Origin: Urechis unicinctus
Lineage: Eukaryota; Annelida; Polychaeta; Xenopneusta; Urechidae
Length of the DNA: 64,000 nt
Assembly (NCBI GenBank): GCA_034190875.2
Contig: CM067348.1
Location: forward strand, 30,136,640-30,200,639
Reading direction: 5' to 3'
The position numbers and the translations under genes were made by a program. This document shows positions 48,191 through 61,354 of the stretch, piece after piece. Position 1 is the first letter of the stretch. Each line of letters starts with the position of its first letter. A model generated the notes under the pieces. The model saw nothing but the letters and a program-made list of their open reading frames with translations, was not told where the DNA came from and did no database searches.

Positions 48191-50880
48191 TTTAAGGGGC
48201 AAAAATGGCTAATAATACTGACAATTAATCATTCTGGTCGCATCGGTTTATTTACAATATTGTGTTCTAAGTATGGCAGACATCTTTTGAGTAGTGGAAC
48301 AATCGTGATACATTTATAATAGTCGGAAACGTCAGTAGTGGCCTCTCGAAGATGCGATCTAGGTCTAGTATTTTGCCACATGTTTGCTGCAGCACGAACG
48401 ATTTTGCCTCTTTTAATTGCAAGGAAAGTACCGATGTTAGGATATTAAGATAACCGCATGCACGACCAGTAGTGTACTTGTGAGCACATTAAATTATTTT
48501 TTAAATTTGAAATGCTCCACTGACGACGCCAAAATTACAATTCTAATTATTTTTGACAATGCCAGAGCAACGTTTGATGCTTTTCATCATACCTCAGTCA
48601 CTATAATGACAGATATTGTATTGTCGGAATCAAAAACAAAACTCCAGGTTCATATTTGTCGTCACGTTTTCCAACAAACTATCAGATAGATTGCGCGGTA
48701 AGGGACAATCCAACTTCCAAGTTACGGTTCGTTTGGGAGAGATTTCAATAGACTTCGGAGGCAATCAAACCTTGGGGCTAGCTCGTTACATTATCCCACG
48801 ATGATGCCTTATGTCCAATTGCAATGACATGTTAAGCAACGCCACCAAGCCTATTATCAAGCAAGCTTCTCGTTCAGACGAAGAGAGGCAAGGGTGCGAC
48901 GTGGCTGCATAATGCCTCATACACGTGCCGAATATGATTTCATATAGAAATTGCGAGTGACTCTTCATGTACACCACTATCTTGTTAATGTAAATTTCAT
49001 ATGCCCTCAGTCTTGCAATAAACGAACCTAACCAACACGAATCGTGTGTGTCTGCCAACACATAACGGCCAGCACTAGTTACAGGAAGATTGGTGTTATA
49101 GTTAGCACACAAACTATACAACAAGGGACTGTGTGACTGGTATAAGACATTGGGCACAGGGACTAGGTACATGTTTTGAAATAACCGAATTACGATATAA
49201 TAGCTGACATGATATCCAAGAACAAATACATTATTAATGAATGAATATTTACCGCCATCACAATCACAATGTGTTCCATCATTGTTTAACGATAATGGTA
49301 GCCTATAAATCACTTGGACCAAATTGCACAAGCAAACGGACATCACGTATCTTCTCTGCCTTGTTGGAAGTAGGATCAAGTGTTTTATTTCTTATATGTG
49401 CCATTGGCTCTATTGTAGCCAATATGTGCCCCAATATCCAGAAATATGACAGGTTACTCATTATTCACATAATCACAGTTCATACTACAAAACAGACAGG
49501 TTAAATATTACTTGAAACCTTTATCCTTGACATCCCTTCAGTTGCTTGCTGATAGAGTTCCCTGATGTGTCAGAAACTTTGTTTTCTGATAAACTTTACC
49601 ATGAAGTCACAGCTGGATGGACAAGGCAATCCCGTCTTGGTTCCGTCCCTATGAGACCTGCAAAGCTTAACAACTAACTCAACATTGATATCATCTAATC
49701 TATTCAACATTTCCTAGGCATGTATTAGCTCTCGTGTTTATACTAGAAACTATACAGAATGTTCGTTCGTTAAATACATCAGCCATACCAGCATTGTGCA
49801 TTTGAACTATGTTCAATACGTCTCTTTCACGTTGAAGCTATAGTGACAACGCCAGATGAGCGTATTCCGAACGCCGCGTTCAATGGGATAAAATCACTCT
49901 TAGAGTGGCTTGTGGACGTTCGTTTGATCATTCCAAGAACTCTGCTTGCCCTCATGACGTGTCCCTGTGATTGTGCCCGTAAATGTTACTTATACACAAT
50001 ATCGACCTTTGGTTATAGATGTAAGAATCTCTTCGGCAACACTTTCGCTGGTAATGAATAAATAAACAGCCGATTATTCTGCAATCGGCACGTTTTTTCC
50101 TTCAGCTCATATACGTCTGCTATATCTGCGCCATAAGCTCTTTTGTACCTACATATAAGTAGATGGTAACGGTTTAAATATTCAGGCATGGGATGTAAAA
50201 TATGTATGTGGTAGGGGAGGGGGGGTGAGATGTGGAGTACGGGGGTAACACGTCTGTCATAGTGGACTAGTGCCGATGAGGTATATGACGTACGTACTCG
50301 AGGGTGATAGTATCACTGCGGCGAATAGGATACCTTACCTTCAGTCGAACAGATTCACGTTGAAAGACTTTTTCCACTTAGCTTTCATCTGTACATGCAT
50401 GAAAGCAGGGTTTCCTTATTTCACTTAGTAAACTTTGCTTATGCGTTAGTCCAACAAATTTATGTGATTTCAAATTCATATGATTTCCCTCTGAATTGTG
50501 TTGACAAAGAATAAGAGAACACGATCTATCGATATTTCTCGCAATGGTAGCGTATATTACATGCTTGGATCATTATTGGAAATTTGGTACTTAAAGTCTT
50601 CCGTCGAGATTATAAGATGATTAAGACAGGTGTTTGAAATAAGCCAATGGTTCTTTTTTGATGAGCAATTAAAAGGGTGATTATTATGGCGAGCATGTAC
50701 TTAGGTGTAAGAGCACCGCTTAGCTGCGACCATTATAAGCAAAACATGTAGAATTTCTTTAGTTCGAAAGCAATTACTAAGCCTGATATTTAATCTCGCC
50801 GTCGTTACCTTCTTCGATTATCTCCACGTTTGTGATAATCAGGAATTAAATTGCATGATATATTTTTAAGTCGTCAAAAT
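48190..50880. repeat. Module D, copy 3
   Basis: The most complete copy: it includes the left part seen at 40150-40620 and the whole of 32880-35180. An extra segment at about 49140-49240, including ATGTTTTGAAATAACCG and ATGATATCCAAG, is absent from copy 2. The 197-codon minus-strand open frame at 48786-49379 spans this extra segment and is not open in copy 2. Confidence 0.8.
50214..50245 (+). other. Potential G-quadruplex tract in module D copy 3
   Basis: G-runs at 50214-50217, 50219-50225 and 50241-50245. The equivalent of 34515-34548. Confidence 0.45.
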
Positions 50881-51960
50881 TTTCACGGGGTGTGACAGCC
50901 GCAACGACTATTTTCGATTACATGCACATATGAGGCTTCATCTCACTAGCAATTATTCCTAGAAATTTACCTCCTCAATCATGGCGCACCATCACAGTCA
51001 ATAAAAACCACAAAAAGCTTAATAGTCTCTGTCCCGAAATGGTAAAATTCAACGCCTATGCTTCGACAACAGGAAAAGGTCGGCGTCTTCCCGACAAGGC
51101 AAGTAAATATAGGATCCACTGTGGCATGAGTTGGTTTGACACAAAAACACAAGCAAACCTCGTCTGAAATGTAAAACATCCCACCATGGCATCTACTAGT
51201 TATATCAGTGTAGAATCTAGTCCAACTACATGGGCTGTTTACACAAATTGATTTTCACATTCGTTGACCGATTGTTGTAGTTTCAGAACAGGCAATGACC
51301 ATGCAGGACCCAACATGTACGGTTGTTTCGATGACTAAAGCACAAGTCAGTGTTGTTCGAATAGGCAACAGAAGGCTCCTCGGATAACCCTCATTAACAT
51401 TGTTGTTGTGATGTATCCAAACACGGTGTGGTGTATACATAGACAGCGAGCTTGAGGGCTCTCACTCCTCATGTTTGCTTTGTGATGCATGTAGACGCAG
51501 GTTAGTTAGTACAACGCAATGATAAACCTCCTGTTGAAAGACGTGCGCAAAGACGTTCCACGTGATAGGAACAACGGATATATGCGACTGCATAAACACA
51601 AGGTGTTGAAAAACAAATGCAACTTAGACATGTGCATTAACTACGTGTGCTTATTTTCCCATCTTACATCTTTATGACTCACCACCGACTATCCATTGTC
51701 GCCAACAATTACTTCCATAGCTTGCTATCATATCGATTCACATCCCGTTATTGACTAGTGCTGAGGCTAACAGGTCACCTTTCCTTGTTTGCCTAATGAC
51801 CGGCTGGTGCACTTAGCTACAACGGTCAAGGATAATGCCGCTTATTGACACGATGAACAGCGGTGACTAGAAATGACGACAGCATTGTCAGGACATTTTA
51901 AATGTGAGAGCAGAAACATTGTTATCTTAACGATATATTTGTAATTGCGTTCAAGTTTAC
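50880..51960. repeat. Module C, copy 5
   Basis: The longest copy of module C, continuous across the Kolobok target site (GAGCTTGAGGGCTCTCACTCC near 51438) and thus a second empty site. Confidence 0.75.
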
Positions 51961-51999
51961 AATATATATATGGTTTTTTAAACCAATTGAATGAATAGC

Positions 52000-53330
52000 G
52001 TCAAAGAGAATAACAAAGCGTTTATACCATGTTATCCACTCTCCCAAGAGGCATTAGGCGTTTGGCCCCTCAAAAGATGAACTTGTTCCTTAGTGTTTCT
52101 GAGAGTGTTTGGTGTTGACATGCAACAACTGCTGTAGGGCAAATATTTTCAATTGGTCAATTCACAAAAGTATAAAGCATAATACTTTTTCTTTTATCCA
52201 ACGTGCTATTATAGCGACACCAGTATTTAAACCATTCATGCTGTTAAGCATAATACAAGCAATTGTGACAATAATTGGCTATCTAAGTGAAATATGCATT
52301 CTAATTATCAATAAAATGCGCGGCCTAAGGCCGTATTGTATTACATTTATATGGATTAATGTAAGTTGATGCTTCTGAGTCGCACCATTTCACCAAAAGC
52401 GGATAGACAGGTTACCGCAAATATTGCGTTTCCCCATGAATTATGAAACAAACAGCATCCCCTTATTTACACCATATGTACAGACCCTTATTGCATCATG
52501 CAATTGTCTCCCAATTTACTCGATTTTACTTTGATACACACAGAATAACAGTTGTCAATATGATAGCATTTGAATAAACTCGAGATTTTGGCAACTCTAC
52601 CGCCTCCTTATATCTTTAATCATATACCATAAAACACTCCTACCGCCAAAAACATCTTTGTTATGTCTCATTTTTTCGTTCTAACAAATAAGACAACAGA
52701 GACAAAATTTCACACAGCGTTTACTGCGGGCATTAAGATGATTATTATTTAAGTGTTTGTGTTCCAATTTATGAAAGATATTTAATGGCACATTTGTATA
52801 CAACTATAATATACGAGACAACTAAAAGTGATAGCGCGTTGATCTGTAAGAGCAACAAGTTGCATCCGACTTTCTCTAAGCTAAAATGTAATCATCGAGC
52901 CACGCACCACTGCATCCGACGCACCGACTATAGTGGGTTAGCCCCAAGAGGCCGAGTTTATTCTATAAGGTTGCCGATCCAGATGTTGCCAGTAGGTCAA
53001 TGTCACCTGCAATGCCCACTACGAATGACTTTATTATAAAAGGTCCATAAGAATCTGTTATGTAAATTAAACTATGTTGATAACCGACCATGGTTCATTG
53101 GATTGCAAATAGCAACGTCTGACGATTTCTATTCTACCTGTAAGTGTTTCAGTAATTGCATCCCTTTCTCTGTGCCCATAACTTCACAGATGCAATTTTC
53201 TCGTCTGACTCTTGTCTCTGAGGTTATGGAACAATTACAAACCGATTAACCCACTTTGTCGACTTCTAGTAGTTTATCATACCCCAGTACTTACATCTTG
53301 ATACAGCTGAACACATTACCCACAGCTTAC
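52000..53330. repeat. Module I, copy 4
   Basis: Aligns with 26500-28620 (shorter) and with 35800-36330: GGCATTAGGCG.TTGGCCCCTC, TGCATCCGAC.TTTCTCTAAGCTAAAATG.AATCATCGAGCCACGCACCACTGC, and ATTGGATTGCAAATAGCAACGTCTGA.GATTTC. Confidence 0.7.
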
Positions 53331-53334
53331 CATA

Positions 53335-53710
53335 TCATATTGTAACACACAGGACCTGTATGCTGGTATTGTTTCCTATTGCTTCTGTCAGGTGCTGTGT
53401 AGCGTTGGCCAGATGATCAGCGTGTCCCTTTTTCTGGTGATCTGTCGGGGTTACATGATAACTGATGCTGCTTTCTGTCAAGAAGGAGGGATTATTCTCT
53501 CTGCGAAACTGGTTGACAAAAGAGGTGGAACACAGTACCATAGTGTGACAAACTACACATAGAAGAAGAGCGAGTATCAGCATATCTAGATATGTCCAAT
53601 TGATGGTGACCCCACATTAAAAGTGCTTAACCAATTATCAATAGAGACGTCCAACAACCATTCATTATGTTTCTAGATACAATTGCGAACTATGGTCAAG
53701 TTTAACACCG
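53335..53710. repeat. Module M, copy 2
   Basis: Partner of 29250-29620. The minus strand is open for 82 codons (53335-53583) with a signal-peptide-like start, but copy 1 has a stop and shifts in the same frame. Confidence 0.7.
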
Positions 53711-53754
53711 ATGCATTTCGGACATAGTTTCAGACGTGCTTACTTTACAGAGTT

Positions 53755-54200
53755 GAGGTAATTTCGCACCTGGCAAACGTGTCATTAAGAAGGCTTATTA
53801 AATTGCTCTTGTTGCGAGTGACAAAACAAATTATTCCATATCTAGTTTTTGTTGCTAGATGAGCCAATAAGCATGATGACGTCAGAGCATATTAATGCAA
53901 TTGTGAAACCGCATGTCTAACAAAGGCGTTGATGTCTGCGTTACTCGTTCTTTTACCTTCGCGATGTAAGGAGACATTTATAACATGGTCGGGCCAAGTA
54001 CTTTTTCTGGAATACTGCATGATGATATTCACCATCATGGCCGCTTGAATGGTGAATGGAGAGCACGAAAATGTCAAACGGTGCGATTAAAGATGATGCA
54101 TAAAAGCGTCATGCATAGAGGCAATGAAAGTTAATGACACTTGTGTCCTTAGTAGACACTTAAAATTGTCAATCGAAAGCACCGCTTCTATAAATTGCTT
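53755..54200. repeat. Module F fragment joined to module B tail
   Basis: 53755-53950 matches 36420-36600 (GGCAAACGTGTCATTAAGAAGGCTTATTAAATTG, GAGCATATTAATGCAATTGTGAAA). 53950-54200 matches 37080-37280 (GAATGGAGAGCACG, GTCAAACGGTGCGATTAAAGATGATGCAT, GACACTTGTGTCCTTAGTAGACACTT). The F-to-B-tail order is the same as at 36.3-37.3 kb, with the intervening part deleted. Confidence 0.65.
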
Positions 54201-55450
54201 TTCACCCTCTGACATATTTAGGCTCATTTTTATATTAAAACCGAAAGGCGATTTAAAAAAAGAATTATTTAGTTTATGACCAAGCACTTGTCGATCCTAC
54301 GGGTGAAGAACCTAGCAAGTCTAATGCCTTTGAGAATATATCTCGAATGCCACGTCTTATAATACCCTGCGGATGGACCAATTAAATTCACGTGCAGCTG
54401 CGAAGGGACGATAAAGCAGCTTTCCTCAGCTTCATCTCCACATGATGCGGAAATACGTAAAATAAAGCTTCTAGAGGAGTGTGCTTTTCAGCTGGTAAGA
54501 TTTGCATCTGCCGGATTAGCGTTCTGTGCTGCATCAAGACGTATTATTCCAACGGAATCCCATTTTTCTAGTTGTTATTTTCCGCTTACTGTCATAAGTA
54601 CGCTGATAAATTTCAGTCGTTCGCTGTCCGTAAGGAGCAGTTGTTGCAATGTGCTAGACATCATTGTGTATGACTCAGCAGTTCTTATAACGGACATAAT
54701 CAATGAAGATCTAAACGACGTAAATAAGTGATCCTCTCTTCACACTAACTAATCCCTGAGCGACTACGTGCTGTAAACTGCATTATCGATTGAGCCCTAA
54801 CTGCTGATGCTTCTGAGCCACGCTAGTTTGTCACCAAAAGCCTATAGACAGGTTATCACAAATAGTGCTGCTCCCCATACTTTTGCAACAAACAGCATTA
54901 CCTTCTGTACAGCACTTATGGCATGCAACATTTCGATGAAAATATTCTCACATATATTGATTTAGATGAATCACAAGATTTTATTTAAACACCCTCAATG
55001 TCAATTGCAGATTTCTGTCGCCTACCGTCGAACAACGTTTACTGCGGTCATAGCGAGGATGTATTTGTTAATTGTTATGTTTCAATTTATGACATATTTT
55101 TATGGCACATTTTCATGCACCTATCCTTACAAAGCACCTAAAAATGAGGGCAACTTCTGAATTAAAATGAGATGATTGAACTACGCGATACTATCCGACA
55201 CATTAATTATAATGCATTAATCCAAAGGGGCCGTATTTATCCCATAAGGTTAACGAATTATATGTCGCCGGTATGTCTATATAAACTATAATGCCGATTG
55301 AACATTGCTTAATGATAAAAGACCAATCAGCATCTAGAGGACCGACCATGGCTCGCCTGATTGCAAATGGCGATGACTGATGAATACTATCCTACACGTA
55401 ATTGCATCAGCATTTGCGTCCCATTATATGTGCCCGTATCATCTCGGATA
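54200..55450. repeat. Module I, copy 5
   Basis: Aligns with 38740-39860 and 56560-57620: GAAGAACCTAGCAAGTCTA.TGCC, CTGCCGGATTAGCGTTC, CATAAGTACGCTGATAAATTTC, CGACTACGTGCTGTAAACTGCATTATCGATT and TTTGTCACCAAAAGCCTATAGACAGG. Confidence 0.75.
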
Positions 55451-55499
55451 CATTTTCACCTCGTCTTGTATATGCGGTAATGTCTTTCGACAATAAGTA

Positions 55500-55600
55500 A
55501 TTCAATACACATAAGAGCATAAATACATACATGACGTAGCCGAGTAAATTAATTGGTATTCAAGCTGTATTCAAATTTACTGCTGTGAATTATATTATAG
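55500..55600. repeat. Module H fragment
   Basis: GAGCATAAATACATACATGACGTAGCCG.GTAAATTAATT.GTATTCA matches 28998-29045 and 45975-46022. Confidence 0.6.
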
Positions 55601-55619
55601 GGTAGCCATTTTTCAGGGC

Positions 55620-56095
55620 AAATCGGCTTTTAAGGGTACAGCCACGGCGGGAATAAGAGTCGGGCTGCGGCTGAGATTAGGGGGAGGTAAAGTAGAGATT
55701 AAGGGATGGGTGAGTGCGGAGATGAAACCGTGATCACGGCGAGGTTCACAGGGCTAGTATTAGGGTTGATGGGGGTGGGCCTTTGTAGGGGTTATGCTTA
55801 GATCATGGTGATGATTAGGGTGGGTATATAACATATATCAGCGTAGGGTCACAGCAGAGATATGTCCCACTGTAAATTATAATGTCCAGGGTGGGGTCAT
55901 GGTGGTTCTTGAGGTCGGGTCACGCCAGGACCATGGTTCAGTCCTAAAGTTGATTAAGGCGGGAAAAGATTTGACTTGGGTCAAGTCGGGATTAAATTGG
56001 GTCATGCCGGAGATACGGGGGATTCATGGTCATGGTAAAGGTAAGGATGTGCTAATTGAGAATAAGGTTACGGTCACTGCGGCTCCAAGAAATCC
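55620..56095. repeat. G-rich degenerate minisatellite J, copy 2
   Basis: A longer version of 46360-46640. The plus strand is rich in GGG and poor in C, with drifting ATTAGGG, GGGTCATGG and GGCGGG words. The 93-codon open frame inside (55899-56180) runs through the repeat and is not evidence for a gene. Confidence 0.65.
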
Positions 56096-56180
56096 TTATC
56101 AATTGCAGTGTCCCGTCTTGGTTCGGTCTAAATGGGAGCTGCAAAGCTTAAACAACCAAATCAGCATTGACATTTACTAA
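56096..56180. repeat. Module D fragment
   Basis: GTCCCGTCTTGGTTCGGTCTAAATGGGAGCTGCAAAGCTTAAACAACCAAATCAGCATTGACAT matches 49625-49692 and 33955-34018, an 85-base piece of module D. Confidence 0.65.
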
Positions 56181-57620
56181 TCTATTCAAGAGTGATTGAA
56201 TTGCATCTGAATAATTTCCCAAAGCGTATATGTAATTACAGTTATCCACTCTCCACAGGGCAATAGGCATTGGGAGGGTGTTTGACGTTGACTACTGTGG
56301 GGCAAATATTTTAATTCGGTCAATTCCCAAAACTCTAACTAATGAGTCGCATAATACTTTCCCCCCGAATCCCACTTAATATAATAACGACACCTGTGTG
56401 AATACCCATCATGCTGTTAAGCATAAACTAAGCGATTATGGTAATATGTGGCTAACTTTATGAAATCTACTTATTGAACTATTTAAGTAGTTTGAGGCCG
56501 CTTCGTCATTGATTAGCTTGGAACCCGACAAACATTATTGCGCTCTTATTTTATATTGGAAATCAGAAAGCGATTTGTTTAAAAAAACCATATTTAGTGT
56601 ATGGCAAAGCATTGGTAAGCGTAAGGATGAGGAACCTAGCCAGTCTATTGCCCTGGGGAAATATGCCTAGAATGCCATGTCATGTAACACACGTGCAGCT
56701 GCGAAAGCAGATAAAGCAGCTTTTCTCAGCTTCTTCGCCACATGGTGCTGAGATACGTACAATAAAAATTCTAAGGAGTTGTGATTACAAGCTGGTTAGC
56801 TTTGCTTCAGCCGGTTTAGCGTTCTAGCAACGTCGAATCGTATTAAACCGCCGCAAATCTCATTCTTCTCCATTATATATGCCGCTTTCTGTCATAAGTA
56901 CGCTGATAAATGTCAATCGTTCATGGCATGTTAGAAGCAGAGGCGCGCGATTGCATCATCGCTGTAACAGAACCATGGCGAGGTATTTTTTGTTAACACC
57001 ATGGACTTATTCATGAAATTGGCTGAAGGAGCAGTTTTTGCAATGTGCTAGTCATCAATGTGTATGCCTCATCAGTTCTGATAACGGACATAATCAATGA
57101 AGATCAAGACAACGTGAATAAGTAATCCTCTCTTCTAGCTTTTTAATCCCTTAGCAACGACGTGCTGTTAACTGTATTATCGATTCAGCCCTAACCGCTG
57201 ATGCTTCTGAGCCATGCCAGTTTGTCACCAACAGCTTATAGGCAGTCTATCACAAGTATTGCTGCGCTCCTACTTTGCCGCAGATGTATGCAGCATTGAA
57301 ATAACCATGTTTCATATATTGTGATTTAGACGGAATCACAAGAGTTAATGTGGACGTATGTAGATACGCACGATGTAATTTTCAACATTTTTTCGCCTCC
57401 CTGTAACCTTTATCAATAATGAAGCATTAAAGGCCCCTGCCGCCAAGACAAATAGTAATATGTTTTATTGTTGCGTTCTAAAATAAGGCTGTTACTACGA
57501 TGTTCAATATTCCAGTGTTTATGGCTCACTGAATTGCAAAAGTCTGATGAATTCCCTTTTACACGTAATTGCATCAGCATTTGTGTCCCAATATATGTGC
57601 CCATATCTTCACAGATACAA
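56180..57620. repeat. Module I, copy 6
   Basis: Closest to copy 2 (38450-39700). It includes GATTGAATTGCATCTGAATAATTTCCCAAAGCG, GTTATCCACTCTCC.CAGGGCAATAGGC and CTTTGCTTCAGCCGG. Confidence 0.75.
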
Positions 57621-57699
57621 TGTCACCTTATTATTTGAGTGTCATAGTTATGAAACAATTACAAAATGATTAACACGCAAGGGATCATGCTTTGTCGAC

Positions 57700-58210
57700 T
57701 TCTAGATGTACATGACATCCCAGAGAGACACAGTAATAGGGCACTAAACATATCACTACGTTTAAGTTACCCTAACCGTGTCACCATGGCATTAGTGTCA
57801 TAGCATTACCCTGGCCTGCCACCGCTGACCCTGTTTGTCACCGCTGTATGGAAGTCAGGAAGATCCATAGAAGACACATTAATGAGGTACATAAACAATA
57901 GCACGCAGTTAACGACAGCAACTTGTCAGGGTTTGGTTTACGAATAGTAGGCTTCAACGAATTCCCTCAATCTCTTAGGGGCATCAATGGCAAAATGAGT
58001 ATCACGTAGACAATACACTAACGCAATTGATCATAACGTAACGACGTGTCGGTCGATGAAACGGAGCCCAGTATCAAATGGAGCACTAATACATATATGT
58101 CGTAGTAGGGTAAATTAATTTCTTAGGCTGTAGTGTTGTGGTTTTGCATGGCTATATATAATCAACCCCCATAAGTTCCATTCTAGTAACTTGATGTGTG
58201 ATGAACGTAA
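57700..58210. repeat. Module H, copy 3
   Basis: Aligns with 45690-46100: GTCACCATGG.ATTAGTGTCATAG.ATTACCC..CTGCCACCGCTGACCCTGTTTG, GATCATAACGTAACGACGTGTC.GTCGATGAAACGGA, and GATGTGTGATGAACGT. More diverged than copies 1 and 2. Confidence 0.65.
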
Positions 58211-58790
58211 TTCAGTATTCCAAGGAACGGCCCGTTTGGGAGTGATTCACTAAATTTCTGAAGCAATTAATCTTAGGAAGTAGCTCGTGATATTACCCCG
58301 TAATTTCAAACGGCAACGGTAGCCCAATTGCATCAAATATCTTTGGTATCATTGTAACAGTTCTTACCAAAAATGTGCGGCATTCTTACTAGTTACTAGT
58401 AATTCGGATGATCACGCTTCACAGTCGTTCTGTTTCTCTCTGTTGCATTGCACAATAACTTGCCTGGATGGAAACATGATTTACAATAGTGTCACTAAAC
58501 GACATGTTTATGGGTGACCAGGGTGATAATGGTCTCCCCATATGTGATAATAATTGACTAAAATATTTACTGAGCACGACAGAACCGCCGGGTTAAATTA
58601 TTACTTAAAACCGTTATCCTTAACAAACCTCATCAAGTTGGTTGTTAATAGAGAACATCAGTTTGATCATTCCGAGAACATCAGGCAATACAAAGAAACG
58701 TGCCAAGTTGGCATTGACAGTCACAAAATCACTGCCATTCGCATCCCTCACGGCCGCGATTTCACTTTGTGGTTGAAATTGGCATAATTC
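58210..58790. repeat. Module D fragments (copy 4)
   Basis: 58215-58310 matches 40560-40630 and 33110-33205 (TCCAAGGAACGGCCCGTTTGGGAGTGATTCAC). 58600-58680 matches 33830-33900 and 34240-34262 (GTTTGATCATTCCGAGAAC). Most of the module between is deleted. Confidence 0.6.
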
Positions 58791-58799
58791 ACCAATATC

Positions 58800-60790
58800 A
58801 CATTACGTTACTCTTGGTTGGTAATAGCACTTCACCTAGTTGTGGTTGGTATCAGCCCTGCTTCAAAATACTCTTATTTGTATATTATATTGTTTTATTT
58901 TGCAATGGTCACTAATCTGTGAATACAAAGGCACGCAAATATAATCTCATATTAAACAGCAAACTCCCACATTCATCATCATCAAGCATGTGAACCTATT
59001 GCTAGAAAAATGCGTTTCGTGTTGGGTTGGGCTGATGATTGTCTGGGCGCTATGACAAAATGACAAAAGCTTCAAGGCACATCTCCAAACTACCAGCTGG
59101 TACTAATCGTGTTGCCAGGACTGCACGCCATTAGTAGGAACATGATATGAGTATAATCAGACGGCTGTGGCTAGCAACCGCTTTTAAGAAGATTGTTTTA
59201 ACATGTGGCTAGGTCTGGTGTACATGTGAGGTTAAGGCTGTCTTCGTGCTGCTGTGGCATGGTATACATTAAAAACTGTACCTCATAAGAGCATTTAAAG
59301 AATCAATATGAGACGCCTTTAGCTGGTATTGTAGCTGTCAAGTCGGATTCTACTCAATTCAGCGCAACTACCTGTCTTCTTTCCCTATGCCATTGCATAT
59401 CAGCCAGATGAGTATCGCCTAGTGTGTGACTTCCGCGTTACATATGCGAAGGCTTATTTGCACAGTCTCTATTAATTGTGAGCAGTGTTGTTTCATAAGA
59501 TATGATATACGACAAATGCTCGTCAACTAAAAACATGAACGATTCTACATCCGCATTTGTCTATATTTATGAATAATATGACAAAATGGTGCATATTGTC
59601 CATTAAACTGACATTTGTCTTTCTTGACATGGTATGCAATCAAGGAGGCATATTATAGATGTCTACCAGCGGGAAACAATTTAAATAGCTGAAGCAGCCG
59701 TAAAACACTTTATATGTTTCTGTTAACACCAATCACATGGTACATAATACCGGATAGATACAGAGGTAAATACGAAAACAAACAATAGTGGAATTCGAGT
59801 CTAACATCTATTTTGTGAATGAGTTAAATGACGGTTTAATAACGTGGGCTAAGCATGGTGGGTGATATTATAAGCTTTATTGCCTGATGTTACATTGCTC
59901 TGCCTGTGGCGAACAAAGATAAGGTAAGAAAAAGCTCATCGTTTTTTGCACTCAGTGGCCGATTTGGTATTCTTGTTACATAATCAACGTAAGAAGTATT
60001 CCAAGAGCTTTTTACTAACAATCTTACGAAGTTCCTCTCCTCTCGTTGGCATGTTATTTCTACCATAATTAAACGCAAATGGCAATTAAGCAAGTGTAGC
60101 ATCGACAAAAATGTAAACATGACGCCGGCTGTTTTTACGTGACTGCAGGCCGCCAACTACACTACGAAAGGGTAACAATCTGCATGAATTTTGGCTGCAA
60201 TGACTTGTACGCTCAGATGTCAGTCATTTCGGTGTAGGGTTTATAACAACTTGAACTTTATTAAACTATTTTCAGCTTTCGAATTTTCGATGTTACCTAG
60301 CCTAAATTTAAGAGAGAGATGTGATGAGCTCGGAGGGCAGGAGAGAACTGATTTTGAAATATAAGTTGCTTCCCTCAATGACTAAGGCACGCCATCCCAA
60401 TTCTCATGGGACATGCCGAAGCATCGATAGCGCCAGCAGGAGTATCATGCGACACTCCTAACCCTTGTGAATCCGAGCCAAGCAGAGGGTTGGCTTCTCT
60501 GTGCACCTCAACGCTAAAACTAATTAACATTGGGGGCCTACCTGGCGTGGGATTTTAGGTGGAAAAGGGGAGAGAAGCAAGATTAGACATGCAACAGTAA
60601 ACCTGACTATTCTTAAGGAGGAGAAAGTTATAAAAGTGGAATATAAATATAGCCTGAACAAGTCATGGTCATTTAACTTGCATCTAAACTAGCAAAGCAG
60701 GGCTGATTGATAACAAGTCATGGTCGTTTCACTTGCGTATGCCCACTGCTGGCATTTAAGCTGGAAAATTTTACGTCAAACAAATATATG
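58800..60790. other. No gene recognised
   Basis: 58800-58960 has a weak match to the right end of tandem repeat N (47100-47250). The rest shows no module copy. A minus-strand frame at 59890-60156 (88 codons) contains no domain I recognise. A plus-strand AAG/GTAAGA splice-site match at 59920 lacks a supportable exon. A direct repeat of about 26 bases (TAACAAGTCATGGTCGTTTC and variant) lies at 60657 and 60712. Confidence 0.4.
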
Positions 60791-60794
60791 TGAT

Positions 60795-61354
60795 TCAATC
60801 ATTTACACAATAAGAATTGTTATTGATGTGGGCTTTCGGAACTGGTGGGTCCATTAGATCCAGGCAGCGACGTGATACTTGAAGATCCTCGGCCGGTTGA
60901 TCATGTCGTAGACAGGACTCGCGCGTCAACGTCTCCTCTGATCTGTCCCCTAGACCAAAGACGCTACTGAACAAGTACAAACTCTTTAATACTGTGAACA
61001 GAGCACGGCATGACAACCACACTGAGCATAAATTCACTACTATAATAACTACACAACACCAAGTACACATGACTGCTGATGCGTAGTCTGCTTATAACCC
61101 GCAGCAGAACTCGACGGGAAATCGACAGGGCATGCCGTTATTTGTCTATTCCTTCGACAACCTCGTGGCGTGAACTGTCGGCCCTCAGAGACATCAACTT
61201 GAGCCACTGACCTAGCGCGTTCCTGAGGATTAACTGCTGGCCCTAGAGAGAAGGGATGTGGCGTATGTTGTACAAGGCAGATGCTATGTCCCCACGTCGC
61301 CTTTTGGCGCACGCCTGTAGTACGGGGAGGGTGTCTCTGATTGGCTAACAACAT
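60795..61354 (-). other. GC-richer island with promoter-like words on the minus strand, unidentified
   Basis: Two overlapping minus-strand open frames (61049-61354, 101 codons; 60795-61070, 91 codons) lie in a block visibly richer in GC than its surroundings. On the minus strand, CCAATCAGAG (near 61347) and TATAAGCAG (near 61095) are spaced like CCAAT and TATA elements. It could be a retroelement LTR or a host promoter, but no terminal repeat partner, primer site or protein domain was found. I do not call a gene. Confidence 0.3.

Noticed and set aside
48786-49379. 197-codon minus-strand frame, the longest outside microsatellite
   Set aside because: The homologous stretch of module D copy 2 does not keep the frame, and no domain or splice structure is visible.
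53335-53583. 82-codon minus-strand frame with a signal-peptide-like N-terminus
   Set aside because: The module M copy at 29.3 kb has a stop and frameshifts in the same frame, and no family is recognised.
59890-60156. 88-codon minus-strand frame with an AAG/GTAAGA splice-site match on the opposite strand
   Set aside because: Neither strand gives a recognisable exon, and the plus-strand frame into the donor is stopped shortly upstream without an acceptor.
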